From Mycobacterium parmense (lineage in GTDB: Bacteria > Actinomycetota > Actinomycetes > Mycobacteriales > Mycobacteriaceae), in contig NZ_AP022614.1 in assembly GCF_010730575.1 (NCBI RefSeq), positions 3,286,001-3,350,000 of the forward strand: a stretch of DNA of 64,000 nucleotides, given 5' to 3'. Positions 8,125-16,486 of the stretch are shown here, in pieces. How positions within the stretch are numbered: the stretch's first letter is position 1; each line of letters starts with the position of its first letter. Both the position numbers and the translations under genes were made by a program. The notes below the pieces were generated by a model that saw nothing but the letters and a program-made list of their open reading frames with translations, made no database searches and was not told where the DNA came from.

Positions 8125-9561
8125 TCAATATCGGCCGGGGTTACACGAGGCCTCGTCGATCGGGTCGGCCATCAATTGGTCCAGCTTCGTCGCGGTCGCC
8201 GACAGCGCCGACTTGGCCATCCGCAGCACCCGGTCGCGCACCTGCGGCTTGGCCGAGGCGGGCGCCAGGACGTGACTCATCAGGTGGCCGAAGATGTCGA
8301 GTCGCGCCGCGGAAAGCCACGCGGTCAACCGCGGGTCGTCCAGCCAGCGGAGCTGATTGGCGTAGTCGGCCCGCGCCAGCCGCAGCCAGTCGACGTCGGT
8401 GTCGGGATGCGGCAACGGCACACACAGCTCGTTTTTGACGGCGTCGTCGCAGTAGGCGGCCTCGACGTGGGCCACCAGCGCCGCGCTGAAGATCTGCTGG
8501 CAGCCGCGCACGCTCTGCAGCGTGATGCGGCCGGGCTCGAAGATGGTTGTGGCCGGCCGCTTCTCGGCGCCGTCGGCCGTGCAGTCGACGTACAGCGCCG
8601 GGCCGAGGCCGACGGTGCCACCGTCGAGGACCATGGCGCGCGGCTCGGCGCGCAACAGGTGACCCATGCGCACGACGTCGGTGATCCGCCGCAGCTGCTC
8701 GAGTTCGGCGCGCGTGACCGTCGCGCAGCGGTACATGGTGGGCCGCACGGCCGGATCGAGGCGCAACAGCGCACCGGCCTGCTCGAGACGCACGAACAGC
8801 TCGTCGACCGACTCCGCGTCGCGGACCGCCCCCAGTTGTGCGCCGAACGCGTCCCTGACGCGCTCGGCGAACAGGGCGCCCGGCTGGATCGCCGCACGAT
8901 CCAGTAGCCACGAGTCGCGGGGCATCACCCACGTCAGCCGGTCCGGCGCGACGCCGTGGGCGAGCAGCCACAGGCAGGCGTCGATGCCCGTCTTACCGGC
9001 CCCGACGACGACGTAGTGCTCCTGCGCGGGCAATCGCGGCAGCTCGTTGGGGGCCACGCAGGCGACCCCGGGCGCCACCGCGTACGGCGGGGGGCGCATG
9101 GCGGGAACCTCGACGCGCATGTAGGTGCCGTCGACGATGCGGCGCGTGACGTCGACCGTGTACTCCGCGCCCCCCAGCGTGGTGAACCGGCCGTCGCCGT
9201 GGTACTCGCTCATCGGGAAGTAGCTGACCCGGCCCGTCGGCAGGAAACTCCGGCGCAGAACATGGGAGTAGTACGCGCAGACCTCGGCGGCGGTCGCGAG
9301 CTCGTAGAGGCCCTCGTTCCAGCCGAAGTCATCGATGGCGCCGCTGCCCAGCGGAAGCGAGTTGACGCCGTAGAACGCCGACGGCTGGTGCAGCCGCACG
9401 AAGGGGTAGGCCACGGTCCAGTGCCCACCCGGCTGGTGATTGCGGTCGACGAGCACCACGCGCGCCTGCGACTCGGAAGTCTCGGACAAGAGCGTGTCGG
9501 TGAACGCCATGCCCATGGCGCCCGCGCCGACCACCAGGTAATCGGCCTCGATGGTGTGCAT
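8125..9561 (-). CDS. FAD/NAD(P)-dependent oxidoreductase
   Basis: 478 residues from ATG 9561 (MHTIEADYLVVGAG); the frame continues a few codons upstream to 9582. There are two Rossmann motifs: VVGAGAMG near the N-terminus for FAD and HYVVVGAGKTGIDACLWLL near residue 190 for NAD(P)H. The layout resembles flavin monooxygenase-type enzymes. Motifs DRNHQPGGHWTVAYPF and LHQPSAFYGV surround the flavin site. The C-terminal 130 residues show no recognised domain. It is divergent from mmsA, sharing an 89-base intergenic region, and is the first gene of the minus-strand operon with the ECF sigma and Rieske genes. The substrate is unknown. Confidence 0.85.
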   Translation of the reverse strand: MHTIEADYLVVGAGAMGMAFTDTLLSETSESQARVVLVDRNHQPGGHWTVAYPFVRLHQPSAFYGVNSLPLGSGAIDDFGWNEGLYELATAAEVCAYYSHVLRRSFLPTGRVSYFPMSEYHGDGRFTTLGGAEYTVDVTRRIVDGTYMRVEVPAMRPPPYAVAPGVACVAPNELPRLPAQEHYVVVGAGKTGIDACLWLLAHGVAPDRLTWVMPRDSWLLDRAAIQPGALFAERVRDAFGAQLGAVRDAESVDELFVRLEQAGALLRLDPAVRPTMYRCATVTRAELEQLRRITDVVRMGHLLRAEPRAMVLDGGTVGLGPALYVDCTADGAEKRPATTIFEPGRITLQSVRGCQQIFSAALVAHVEAAYCDDAVKNELCVPLPHPDTDVDWLRLARADYANQLRWLDDPRLTAWLSAARLDIFGHLMSHVLAPASAKPQVRDRVLRMAKSALSATATKLDQLMADPIDEASCNPGRY

Positions 9562-9582
9562 ACGGCTTCCCACGCTACCCAC

Positions 9583-9624
9583 TTGTCAGCCCCGCCGACC
9601 GGTTACTAGGATATCCAAGTATCC
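9583..9624 (+). promoter_or_regulatory. Candidate mmsA promoter with overlapping palindrome
   Basis: In the 89-base region divergent between the flavin oxidoreductase and mmsA, TTGTCA (9583-9588) and TAGGAT (9607-9612) are separated by 18 bases, a plausible -35/-10 pair for mmsA. The -10 box overlaps an inverted repeat GGATA-N6-TATCC (9609-9624), placed where a repressor would block transcription. The regulator is unknown; a TetR-family protein acting on acyl-CoA genes is one possibility. These are seen by eye only. Confidence 0.45.
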
Positions 9625-9650
9625 GCTGTACCCGACAGTCGAGGGCACCC

Positions 9651-11171
9651 ATGACCAGACAGATCCCGCACTTCATCGACGGGAAGCGCACCACCGGCCA
9701 ATCCTCCCGCACCGCCGACGTCTACAACCCCAGCACCGGTGAGGTCCAGGCCACGGTGCCCATGGCCGGCAAGGCCGACGTCGACGCCGCGGTGGCCTCG
9801 GCCGCCGAGGCCCAAAAGGGCTGGGCTGCCTGGAATCCCCAGCGCCGCGCCCGCGTGATGATGCGCTTCATCGAGCTGGTCAACCAGCACAACGACGAGC
9901 TCGCCGAACTGCTGTCCCTCGAGCACGGCAAGACGCTGGCCGACGCGCGCGGCGACATCCAGCGCGGTATCGAGGTCATCGAGTTCTGCGTCGGGATCCC
10001 GCACCTGCTCAAGGGCGAGTACAGCGAGGGCGCCGGCCCGGGCATCGACGTCTACTCGCTGCGCCAACCGCTGGGCGTCGTCGCGGGCATCACCCCGTTC
10101 AACTTCCCGGCGATGATCCCGCTGTGGAAGGCCGGCCCCGCCCTCGCCTGCGGAAACGCGTTCGTGCTCAAGCCCTCTGAGCGCGACCCGTCGGTTCCGC
10201 TGAGGCTGGCCGAGCTCTTCGTGGAGGCCGGCCTACCGGCCGGTGTGTTCCAGGTCGTGCACGGCGACAAGGAGGCCGTCGACGCCATCCTGCACCACCG
10301 CGACATCGCGGCGGTCGGCTTCGTCGGCAGCTCCGACATCGCGCAGTACATCTACTCGACGGCGGCGGCCACGGGCAAGCGGTCGCAGTGTTTCGGCGGG
10401 GCGAAGAACCACATGATCGTGATGCCCGACGCCGATCTCGACCAGGCCGTCGACGCGCTGATCGGTGCCGGGTACGGCAGCGCGGGCGAACGCTGCATGG
10501 CGATCAGCGTTGCCGTGCCGGTCGGAGAGCAGACCGCGGATCGGTTGCGCGCCAGGCTCGTCGAGCGGATCAACAACCTGCGCGTGGGCCACAGCCTTGA
10601 CCCGAAGGCGGACTACGGGCCCTTGGTCACCGAGGCCGCGCTGACCCGGGTGCGCAACTACATCGACCAGGGCGTGGCCGCCGGCGCCGAGATCGTCGTC
10701 GACGGACGCGACCGGTCCAGCGACGAGCTGGCTTTCGGCGACGCGAGCCTCGAGGGTGGATACTTCATCGGCCCGACCCTGTTCGACCGCGTCACCCCGG
10801 ACATGTCGATCTACACCGACGAGATCTTCGGGCCCGTGCTGTGCATCGTGCGGGCGCACGACTACGAAGAGGCGTTGCGGCTGCCCTCCGAACATGAGTA
10901 CGGCAACGGCGTGGCGATCTTCACCCGCGACGGCGACGCCGCCCGCGATTTCGTCTCCCGGGTGCAGGTCGGCATGGTCGGCGTCAACGTGCCGATCCCC
11001 GTGCCCGTGGCCTACCACACCTTCGGCGGCTGGAAGCGCTCCGGCTTCGGCGACCTCAACCAGCACGGTCCGGCTTCGATCCAGTTCTACACCAAGGTCA
11101 AGACCGTGACGTCGCGCTGGCCGTCGGGCATCAAGGACGGCGCCGAATTCGCCATTCCCACGATGAACTAG
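9651..11171 (+). CDS. mmsA: Methylmalonate-semialdehyde dehydrogenase MmsA
   Basis: 506 residues. CoA-acylating aldehyde dehydrogenase of valine catabolism, converting methylmalonate semialdehyde to propionyl-CoA (and malonate semialdehyde to acetyl-CoA) with NAD. The aldehyde-dehydrogenase fold is evident: GVVAGITPFNFPAMIPLWK, the NAD-binding VGFVGSSDIAQYIY, and GAGYGSAGERCMAISV with the catalytic cysteine. The C-terminal GGWKRSGFGDLNQHG is typical of this subfamily. Length agrees with the family. fadE9 starts 13 bases downstream and mmsB 12 bases after that, giving a three-gene valine-degradation operon. Confidence 0.96.
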   Translation: MTRQIPHFIDGKRTTGQSSRTADVYNPSTGEVQATVPMAGKADVDAAVASAAEAQKGWAAWNPQRRARVMMRFIELVNQHNDELAELLSLEHGKTLADARGDIQRGIEVIEFCVGIPHLLKGEYSEGAGPGIDVYSLRQPLGVVAGITPFNFPAMIPLWKAGPALACGNAFVLKPSERDPSVPLRLAELFVEAGLPAGVFQVVHGDKEAVDAILHHRDIAAVGFVGSSDIAQYIYSTAAATGKRSQCFGGAKNHMIVMPDADLDQAVDALIGAGYGSAGERCMAISVAVPVGEQTADRLRARLVERINNLRVGHSLDPKADYGPLVTEAALTRVRNYIDQGVAAGAEIVVDGRDRSSDELAFGDASLEGGYFIGPTLFDRVTPDMSIYTDEIFGPVLCIVRAHDYEEALRLPSEHEYGNGVAIFTRDGDAARDFVSRVQVGMVGVNVPIPVPVAYHTFGGWKRSGFGDLNQHGPASIQFYTKVKTVTSRWPSGIKDGAEFAIPTMN

Positions 11172-11184
11172 GGCCGAGGGCTCC

Positions 11185-12360
11185 ATGGCTTTCACTCTCG
11201 ACGACGACGAACGGGTGATCACCGAGACGGCCGCCGCGTTCGCCGCCAAGCGGCTCGCCCCATACGCCCTGGAATGGGATGCGACACAACACTTCCCGAC
11301 GGACGTGTTGCGCGAGTCCGCCGAACTCGGCATGGCCGCGATCTACTGCCGCGAGGACGTCGGCGGCAGCGGGCTGCGTCGGCTCGACGGTGTCCGCATC
11401 TTCGAGCAGCTGGCCATGGCCGACCCGGTCACCGCCGCGTTCCTGTCCATCCACAACATGTGCGCGTGGATGGTCGACTCCTTCGGCACCGCCGAGCAGC
11501 GCAAGCTGTGGGTCCCGCGGCTGGCCTCGATGGACGTGATCGCCAGCTACTGCCTGACCGAGCCCGGCGCCGGGTCCGACGCCGGCGCTCTGAGCACCCG
11601 CGCGGTCAAGCAGGGTCCCGAAAAGAACGCGGACTACGTGCTCGACGGCGTCAAGCAGTTCATCTCCGGCGCGGGAGCCTCGGACGTCTACGTGGTGATG
11701 GCGCGCACCGGGAGCGAGGGCCCGCGCGGCATCTCGGCCTTCGTGGTCGAAAAGGGCGCGGCGGGACTGAGCTTCGGCGCGCTCGAGGAGAAGATGGGCT
11801 GGCACGCGCAGCCCACCGCCCAGGTGATCTTCGAGGGCGTCCGGGTTCCCGCCGACGCCATGCTCGGCGGCGCCGACGGCGAGGGTGCCGGCTTCGGTAT
11901 CGCGATGAACGGCCTCAACGGCGGCCGGCTCAACATCGCGGCGTGCTCGCTGGGCGGCGCCCAGGCCGCCTTCGACAAGGCGGGGACCTACGTGCGTGAC
12001 CGTCAGGCGTTCGGCTCCGCCCTCCTCGAGGAGCCGACCATCCGCTTCACCCTGGCCGACATGGCCACGGGGCTCGAGACGTCCCGAATGATGTTGTGGC
12101 GGGCCGCGAGTGCGCTCGACGCCGACGACCCGGACAAGGTCGAGCTGTGCGCGATGGCCAAGCGCTACGTCACCGACACCTGTTTCGACGTCGCCGACAA
12201 GGCCTTGCAGCTGCACGGCGGCTACGGCTACCTGCGTGAGTACGGTCTGGAAAAGATCGTCCGCGACCTGCGGGTGCATCGGATCCTGGAAGGCACCAAC
12301 GAGATCATGCGGGTGGTCATCGGCCGGGCCGAGGCCGCGCGCTTCCGGGCGACCGCCTAG
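11185..12360 (+). CDS. fadE9: Acyl-CoA dehydrogenase FadE9 (isobutyryl-CoA type)
   Basis: 391 residues. FAD-dependent acyl-CoA dehydrogenase, probably acting on isobutyryl-CoA given its place between mmsA and mmsB. Motifs: CLTEPGAGSDAGAL (acyl-CoA dehydrogenase signature 1), VKQFISGAG, QLHGGYGYLREYGLEK, and RVHRILEGTNEIMRVVIGR, where the EGTNE glutamate is the usual catalytic base. All three acyl-CoA dehydrogenase domains are present at normal length. The substrate call rests on operon context, not on binding-pocket analysis. Confidence 0.94.
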   Translation: MAFTLDDDERVITETAAAFAAKRLAPYALEWDATQHFPTDVLRESAELGMAAIYCREDVGGSGLRRLDGVRIFEQLAMADPVTAAFLSIHNMCAWMVDSFGTAEQRKLWVPRLASMDVIASYCLTEPGAGSDAGALSTRAVKQGPEKNADYVLDGVKQFISGAGASDVYVVMARTGSEGPRGISAFVVEKGAAGLSFGALEEKMGWHAQPTAQVIFEGVRVPADAMLGGADGEGAGFGIAMNGLNGGRLNIAACSLGGAQAAFDKAGTYVRDRQAFGSALLEEPTIRFTLADMATGLETSRMMLWRAASALDADDPDKVELCAMAKRYVTDTCFDVADKALQLHGGYGYLREYGLEKIVRDLRVHRILEGTNEIMRVVIGRAEAARFRATA

Positions 12361-12372
12361 AAAGGTCGGCAG

Positions 12373-13257
12373 ATGACGACCACCGCGTTTTTGGGACTGG
12401 GGAACATGGGCGGGCCCATGGCCGCCAACCTGGTCGCCGCCGGCCACACCGTGCGCGGGTTCGATCCGGTGCCCGCGGTGACGGCCGCGGCGGCCGCCAA
12501 GGGCGTCACCGTGTTCGACAGTGCCGCCGAGGCGGTCGCCGAGGCCGACGTGGTCATCACCATGCTGCCCAACGGCGACATCGTGAAACGTTGCTACGCC
12601 GACGTTTTGCCCGCCGCGCGGACCGGTGCGCTGTTCATCGACAGCTCCACGATCTCGGTGGACGACGCGCGGGAGGTGAACTCGATGGCGGGTTCGCACG
12701 GTGTGTCGCAGCTGGACGCGCCCGTCTCCGGCGGTGTGAAGGGCGCCGTCGCCGGCACCCTGGCGTTCATGGTCGGCGGCGACGAATCCGCGCTGCGGCG
12801 GGCGCGGCCGGTGCTGGAGCCCATGGCGGGCAAGGTCATTCACTGCGGAGCCGCCGGAGCGGGGCAGGCCGCGAAGGTGTGCAACAACATGGTGCTGGCG
12901 GTGCAGCAGATCGCGGTCGGCGAGGCGTTCCTGTTGGCCGAAAAGCTCGGGCTGTCCGCGCAGTCCCTGTTCGACGTCATCACCGGCGCGACCGGTAACT
13001 GCTGGGCGGTGCACACCAACTGCCCCGTGCCGGGCCCGGTGCCGACCTCACCGGCCAACAACGATTTCAAGCCCGGGTTCGCGACCGCCCTGATGAACAA
13101 GGACCTGGGCCTGGCCATGGACGCGGTGGCCTCGACCGGTGCGGCGGCGCCGCTGGGCGCCCACGCCGCACAGATCTACGCTGAGTTCCTGGCGTCCGAT
13201 GCCTCCCATGGCGGCCTGGACTTCAGTGCCGTCATCGAGATGCTGCGCGGCAGCTGA
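12373..13257 (+). CDS. mmsB: 3-hydroxyisobutyrate dehydrogenase MmsB
   Basis: 294 residues. NAD-dependent oxidation of 3-hydroxyisobutyrate to methylmalonate semialdehyde, feeding MmsA. The N-terminal Rossmann motif FLGLGNMGGPMAANL is followed by the substrate loop DAPVSGGVKGA and the family catalytic lysine in AAKVCNNM. The length is standard for beta-hydroxyacid dehydrogenases. It is preceded by AGAAAGG about 7 bases before the ATG and follows fadE9 by 12 bases. It is the last gene of the operon and ends 23 bases before the convergent marR gene. Confidence 0.95.
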   Translation: MTTTAFLGLGNMGGPMAANLVAAGHTVRGFDPVPAVTAAAAAKGVTVFDSAAEAVAEADVVITMLPNGDIVKRCYADVLPAARTGALFIDSSTISVDDAREVNSMAGSHGVSQLDAPVSGGVKGAVAGTLAFMVGGDESALRRARPVLEPMAGKVIHCGAAGAGQAAKVCNNMVLAVQQIAVGEAFLLAEKLGLSAQSLFDVITGATGNCWAVHTNCPVPGPVPTSPANNDFKPGFATALMNKDLGLAMDAVASTGAAAPLGAHAAQIYAEFLASDASHGGLDFSAVIEMLRGS

Positions 13258-13280
13258 TCCGCGCCACATCTGCCGGCGCC

Positions 13281-13787
13281 TCAGAAATCCCCGGCGTTGC
13301 GGCGCAACGTTTCGATCGAGGAGACCAGCGCCCGCGATTGGTCCGCGTCCATCCCGATATCGGCGAACACCTGCTCGTTGAGCGTGACGGTGGCGTCCTC
13401 CACGGTGGAGCGCCCCAGGTCGGTGATCTGAACCAGCGTCGTGCGTCCGTCGGTGGGATGCGGCACCCGCTGCACCAGCCCGTCGGCCTCCAGGCGCCGG
13501 ATCGCGTGGGTCACGCTGGTGACGTGGACCTGCAACCGGTCGGACGCCTTGGTGATCGGCAGCGCCCCGGTCCGGCTGAACGCCAGCAACCGCAGCAACT
13601 CGTAGCGGGAGAAGCTCAAATCGTAGGGGCGCAGCGCAGTCTCGACGCGCGCCAGCAGAATCTGATGCGCCCGCATGACCGACGTGACGGCGACCATGCC
13701 CTCGGCCACGTCGCCCCAACCGGCGTGTTCCCAGTTGGCACGGGCCGCGTCGATCGGGTCACGCTTGAACGGTCGTGCGTCAGCCAC
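13281..13787 (-). CDS. MarR-family transcriptional regulator
   Basis: 168 residues. A winged helix-turn-helix of the MarR type is visible: ARVETALRPYDLSFSRYELL, then recognition region LPITKASDRLQVHVTSVTHA, and a wing in VPHPTDGRTTLVQITDLG. These proteins bind palindromic operators as dimers and often respond to phenolic or lipophilic ligands. The gene lies 17 bases downstream of rslA on the same strand, so it may be transcribed with sigL-rslA. It is convergent with mmsB. Target genes and ligand are unknown. Confidence 0.92.
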   Translation of the reverse strand: MADARPFKRDPIDAARANWEHAGWGDVAEGMVAVTSVMRAHQILLARVETALRPYDLSFSRYELLRLLAFSRTGALPITKASDRLQVHVTSVTHAIRRLEADGLVQRVPHPTDGRTTLVQITDLGRSTVEDATVTLNEQVFADIGMDADQSRALVSSIETLRRNAGDF

Positions 13788-13804
13788 GCCCCTTCATACC
13801 GCAC

Positions 13805-14521
13805 TCAGAGCGAACGCTGTAGCAGAACCTGGCCGGTGTCGGCGGCGACCACCTGTACCGCGGCGATCTGGCTGACCGGCGTCGAAATGCTGCTCGCGGG
13901 TGTCGCGGTGTGGCCGGGCTCGGCCGTCCACGTCGCCAGCCGCGTCCGGCTGCCGTCGCGGGCCACGATCACCATCGCCAGCGTGTCGTGGTGCGCGTTC
14001 AGCGGAGCCAGGCAGACGCACCGCAGGTTGATCGACGTCCCCCAATGCTCGCTGCTCAGTGAGACATCCGACGTCAGCAGGGTGGTGCCGACTTGAGCCA
14101 TCGGCTGCGATGCGACGGTCGTCTGCGGTCCGCCCGCCGAAAGGTATTGCTGCACACCGATGAACACACCGAGCGCCAGCACGGCCGCGGCCGCGGAGGA
14201 GGCCACGCGGGTCAGGACCCGTGTGCGGCGCCGCCGCCAGCGCACGGCCGCCAGCAACGACGGCAACAACTCCGGCGACATCTCCGGCGCCGCGGCGGGG
14301 CCGGTCTCGGCCATCGCGGCCACCTCGTCGCGGTCGAGCCGCGACAGCAGTCCCGGCACGCCGCTCAGGTCGGCGACCGCAGCCCGGCAGGCCCGGCACC
14401 CGGCCAGGTGCGTCTCGAACTCGCGCCGGTCGGCGGCCGACAACGATCCCAGCACGTACGCGGCGTCCCACATCGCGTAGCGGTCGCCGGGTGGGCCCAT
14501 GTCCTTGTGTTCTGCGTTCAT
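13805..14521 (-). CDS. rslA: Anti-sigma-L factor RslA (zinc-associated)
   Basis: 238 residues from ATG 14521, which is 9 bases after an AGGAG; ATG 14530 abuts the AGGAG and is less likely. The N-terminal cytoplasmic domain holds the zinc anti-sigma motif H-x3-C-x2-C in THLAGCRACRAA. One transmembrane helix (VASSAAAAVLALGVFIGV) follows, then an external domain. It sequesters SigL and releases it on oxidation or zinc loss, as described for the M. tuberculosis homologue. It lies 21 bases after sigL in the same operon. Confidence 0.93.
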   Translation of the reverse strand: MNAEHKDMGPPGDRYAMWDAAYVLGSLSAADRREFETHLAGCRACRAAVADLSGVPGLLSRLDRDEVAAMAETGPAAAPEMSPELLPSLLAAVRWRRRRTRVLTRVASSAAAAVLALGVFIGVQQYLSAGGPQTTVASQPMAQVGTTLLTSDVSLSSEHWGTSINLRCVCLAPLNAHHDTLAMVIVARDGSRTRLATWTAEPGHTATPASSISTPVSQIAAVQVVAADTGQVLLQRSL

Positions 14522-14542
14522 CTCATTCATCTCCTGGTCAAA

Positions 14543-15088
14543 TCAGCGGGTTACCCCGAGCTCCTGCAGCGTGAGCCGCAGCGCCCGAACGGCGTAGTGG
14601 AGGCGCGATTTCACCGTTCCCTCGGCGATGCCGAGGTCGGCGGCGATCTGCGCGGTGGTCCAGCCGCGGTAGTAGGACCTTTCGATCACCGCGCGGTGCT
14701 CGCCGGACAGCTGGGCCATCGCGTCGGCTATCAGCAGCCGGTCCAGTGCCGCGTTCACCTCGTCCGGAGTCGACCGCTCGGGCGTGATCCCGTCGTCCGT
14801 CGAGCCGACGACGTTGCGGTACCGAGCGCTGCGCCGGTCGTCGATGATCATGTTCCGGGCGACCGTGAACAACCACGCCCGCGCCGAACGCTCGGTGTCG
14901 CCGATCACCTCCGGATGCTGCCAGGCTCGCAACAGCGTTTCCTGGACGACGTCCTCGGACTGGCTCGGATCCCCCGTCAGCCGAAGCGCGTAGCGCCACA
15001 ACACGGCCGCGTGCTCGTCGAAGAGCGCCTTCATCAGGGCGGCTTCGGCGGCCCCGGACGCACCGCGAGTACCAGCCACACGAGCCAC
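14543..15088 (-). CDS. sigL: ECF sigma factor SigL
   Basis: 181 residues from GTG 15088 (VARVAGTRG), preceded by GGAG 6 bases upstream. The frame is open to 15112, but a start there would fall inside the promoter described separately. Region 2 is in ALRLTGDPSQSEDVVQETLL and RAWLFTVARNMIIDDRRS; region 4 in LSGEHRAVIERSYYRGW and the helix-turn-helix TTAQIAADLGIAEGTVKSRL. The known M. tuberculosis homologue directs genes for polyketide synthesis and secreted or membrane proteins. It forms an operon with rslA. Confidence 0.94.
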   Translation of the reverse strand: MARVAGTRGASGAAEAALMKALFDEHAAVLWRYALRLTGDPSQSEDVVQETLLRAWQHPEVIGDTERSARAWLFTVARNMIIDDRRSARYRNVVGSTDDGITPERSTPDEVNAALDRLLIADAMAQLSGEHRAVIERSYYRGWTTAQIAADLGIAEGTVKSRLHYAVRALRLTLQELGVTR

Positions 15089-15107
15089 TCCATCACCTCC
15101 GCCTATT

Positions 15108-15135
15108 GACACGAGCGGATCGGGTGTTCAGTTCA
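15108..15135 (-). promoter_or_regulatory. ECF-type (SigL) promoter of sigL-rslA
   Basis: On the minus strand, TGAACT (15130-15135) and CGTGTC (15108-15113) are separated by exactly 16 bases. This matches the TGAAC...CGT pattern reported for SigL-dependent promoters in M. tuberculosis, where sigL is autoregulated. Transcription would begin near 15100, leaving a leader of about a dozen bases before GTG 15088. The element fills the space between sigL and the end of map. Confidence 0.72.
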
Positions 15136-15140
15136 AGGCT

Positions 15141-15938
15141 CTACAGGGTCAGGATGCGTGGTCCGTCGTCGGTAACCGCGACGGTGTGCTCCCAGTGTGC
15201 CGCGCGCGACCCGTCGGCGGTGGTGACCGTCCATTCGTCGTCGAGCACCAAAGTCTGGCCGGTACCGGCAGTCAGCATCGGTTCGATCGCCAGCACCGAG
15301 CCCGGGGCCAGCAGCGGTCCGCGCCCGGGCGAGCCCTGGTTGGGCAGGAACGGGTCCATGTGCATGTGCCGGCCGATGCCGTGGCCGCCGTAGCCTTCCA
15401 CGATCCCGAACTCCCGCCCGTACCGGGCCTCGGCCGCCCGCGTCCCCTGCTCGATGGCGTGCGACACGTCCGTCAACCTGTTGCCGGGGACCATCGCCGC
15501 GATCCCCGCCTGCAGCGAGTCCCTGGTCGCCGTCGACAGCGCCTCGTCGGCGGGGTCCAGGGCGCCGACCCCGAAGGTGATGGCGGCGTCGCCGTGCCAA
15601 CCGTCGAGCACAGCGCCGCAGTCGATCGACACCAGGTCACCCTGAGCCAGGATCTCCGCCGCGGACGGAATCCCGTGCACCACGCGGTCGTTGACGGACG
15701 CGCAGATGGACGCCGGATATCCGTGATAGCCCAGGAACGACGGTATCGCGCCGGCCTCCCGGATCAGGGACTCGGCGATCTCGTCGAGGCTCAGTGTCGA
15801 CGTCCCGGCCACCGCGGCGGCGCGGACAGCCTTCAACGCGGCGGACACGACGGCCCCGGCCGCCGCCATCGCGTCCAGCTCACCGGCGCTGCGTTGCGGC
15901 ACGACCTTACGACTGCGCAGCCGTGCCAACGGCTTCAT
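15141..15938 (-). CDS. mapA: Methionine aminopeptidase, type I
   Basis: 265 residues. Removes the initiator methionine from nascent proteins in the cytoplasm. The five dinuclear metal ligands are recognisable: the two aspartates in [19 protein letters not shown], His in [12 protein letters not shown], Glu in [11 protein letters not shown] and Glu in HWEHTVAV. It lacks the N-terminal SH3-binding extension of the second mycobacterial MetAP and so corresponds to the short form encoded beside adk and secY. adk ends two bases upstream of its start. Confidence 0.96.
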   Translation of the reverse strand: MKPLARLRSRKVVPQRSAGELDAMAAAGAVVSAALKAVRAAAVAGTSTLSLDEIAESLIREAGAIPSFLGYHGYPASICASVNDRVVHGIPSAAEILAQGDLVSIDCGAVLDGWHGDAAITFGVGALDPADEALSTATRDSLQAGIAAMVPGNRLTDVSHAIEQGTRAAEARYGREFGIVEGYGGHGIGRHMHMDPFLPNQGSPGRGPLLAPGSVLAIEPMLTAGTGQTLVLDDEWTVTTADGSRAAHWEHTVAVTDDGPRILTL

Positions 15939-15940
15939 CC

Positions 15941-16486
15941 TTACTTGCCCAGCGCTTTGAGCGCGCGGGCAAAGACCTCGTCCACGGTGCCGACGGCGTC
16001 GACGGTCTTGAGCTGGTCGCTGTAGTACTCCAGCAGCGGCGCGGTCTCGTCGCGGTAGACCTTCATGCGGTTGCGGATCACGTCCTCGGTGTCGTCGGCG
16101 CGGCCGCGCGCCTTGAGCCGCTCGAACAGCTCGTCCTCCGACACCCGGAACTCCACCACCGCATCGATGTCGGTGGCGCGGCGTTCGAGCATCCTGTGCA
16201 GCGCCTTGGCTTGCTCCACGGAGCGCGGATACCCGTCGAGGATGAAGCCGTCGGCCACGTCGGGGTCGTTGAGGCGGTCGTCGACGAGCTGGTTGGTCAG
16301 TTCGGAGGGCACCAGATCGCCCGCGTCCAGGTAGCGCTTGGCCTCGAGTCCGAGTTTGGTTCCTTCGCCGATGTTGCGCCGGAACAGTTCACCAGTGGAG
16401 ATCTGCGGGATGCCGAGCTTTTCCTCGAGTTTCTCCGCCTGCGTGCCTTTGCCCGCCCCCGGCGGCCCCAGCAAAACGACTCTCAC
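15941..16486 (-). CDS. adk: Adenylate kinase
   Basis: 181 residues from GTG 16486 ([16 protein letters not shown]), overlapping the secY stop by four bases (GTGA 16483-16486). Catalyses AMP + ATP to 2 ADP. The P-loop GPPGAGKGT starts at residue 7; the NMP-binding STGELFRRN and the DGYPRSVEQ motif follow. The protein is the short form with a reduced LID, as is typical of mycobacteria, and has no zinc-finger cysteines. It is part of secY-adk-map, the usual order at the end of the spc region. Confidence 0.97.
   Translation of the reverse strand: MRVVLLGPPGAGKGTQAEKLEEKLGIPQISTGELFRRNIGEGTKLGLEAKRYLDAGDLVPSELTNQLVDDRLNDPDVADGFILDGYPRSVEQAKALHRMLERRATDIDAVVEFRVSEDELFERLKARGRADDTEDVIRNRMKVYRDETAPLLEYYSDQLKTVDAVGTVDEVFARALKALGK

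Noticed and set aside
11131..13014. Long open frame of 627 codons opposite fadE9-mmsB
   Set aside because: It is antisense to two well-supported genes, has Arg/Gly/His-rich shadow composition and no recognisable domain; GC-rich DNA gives such frames often.
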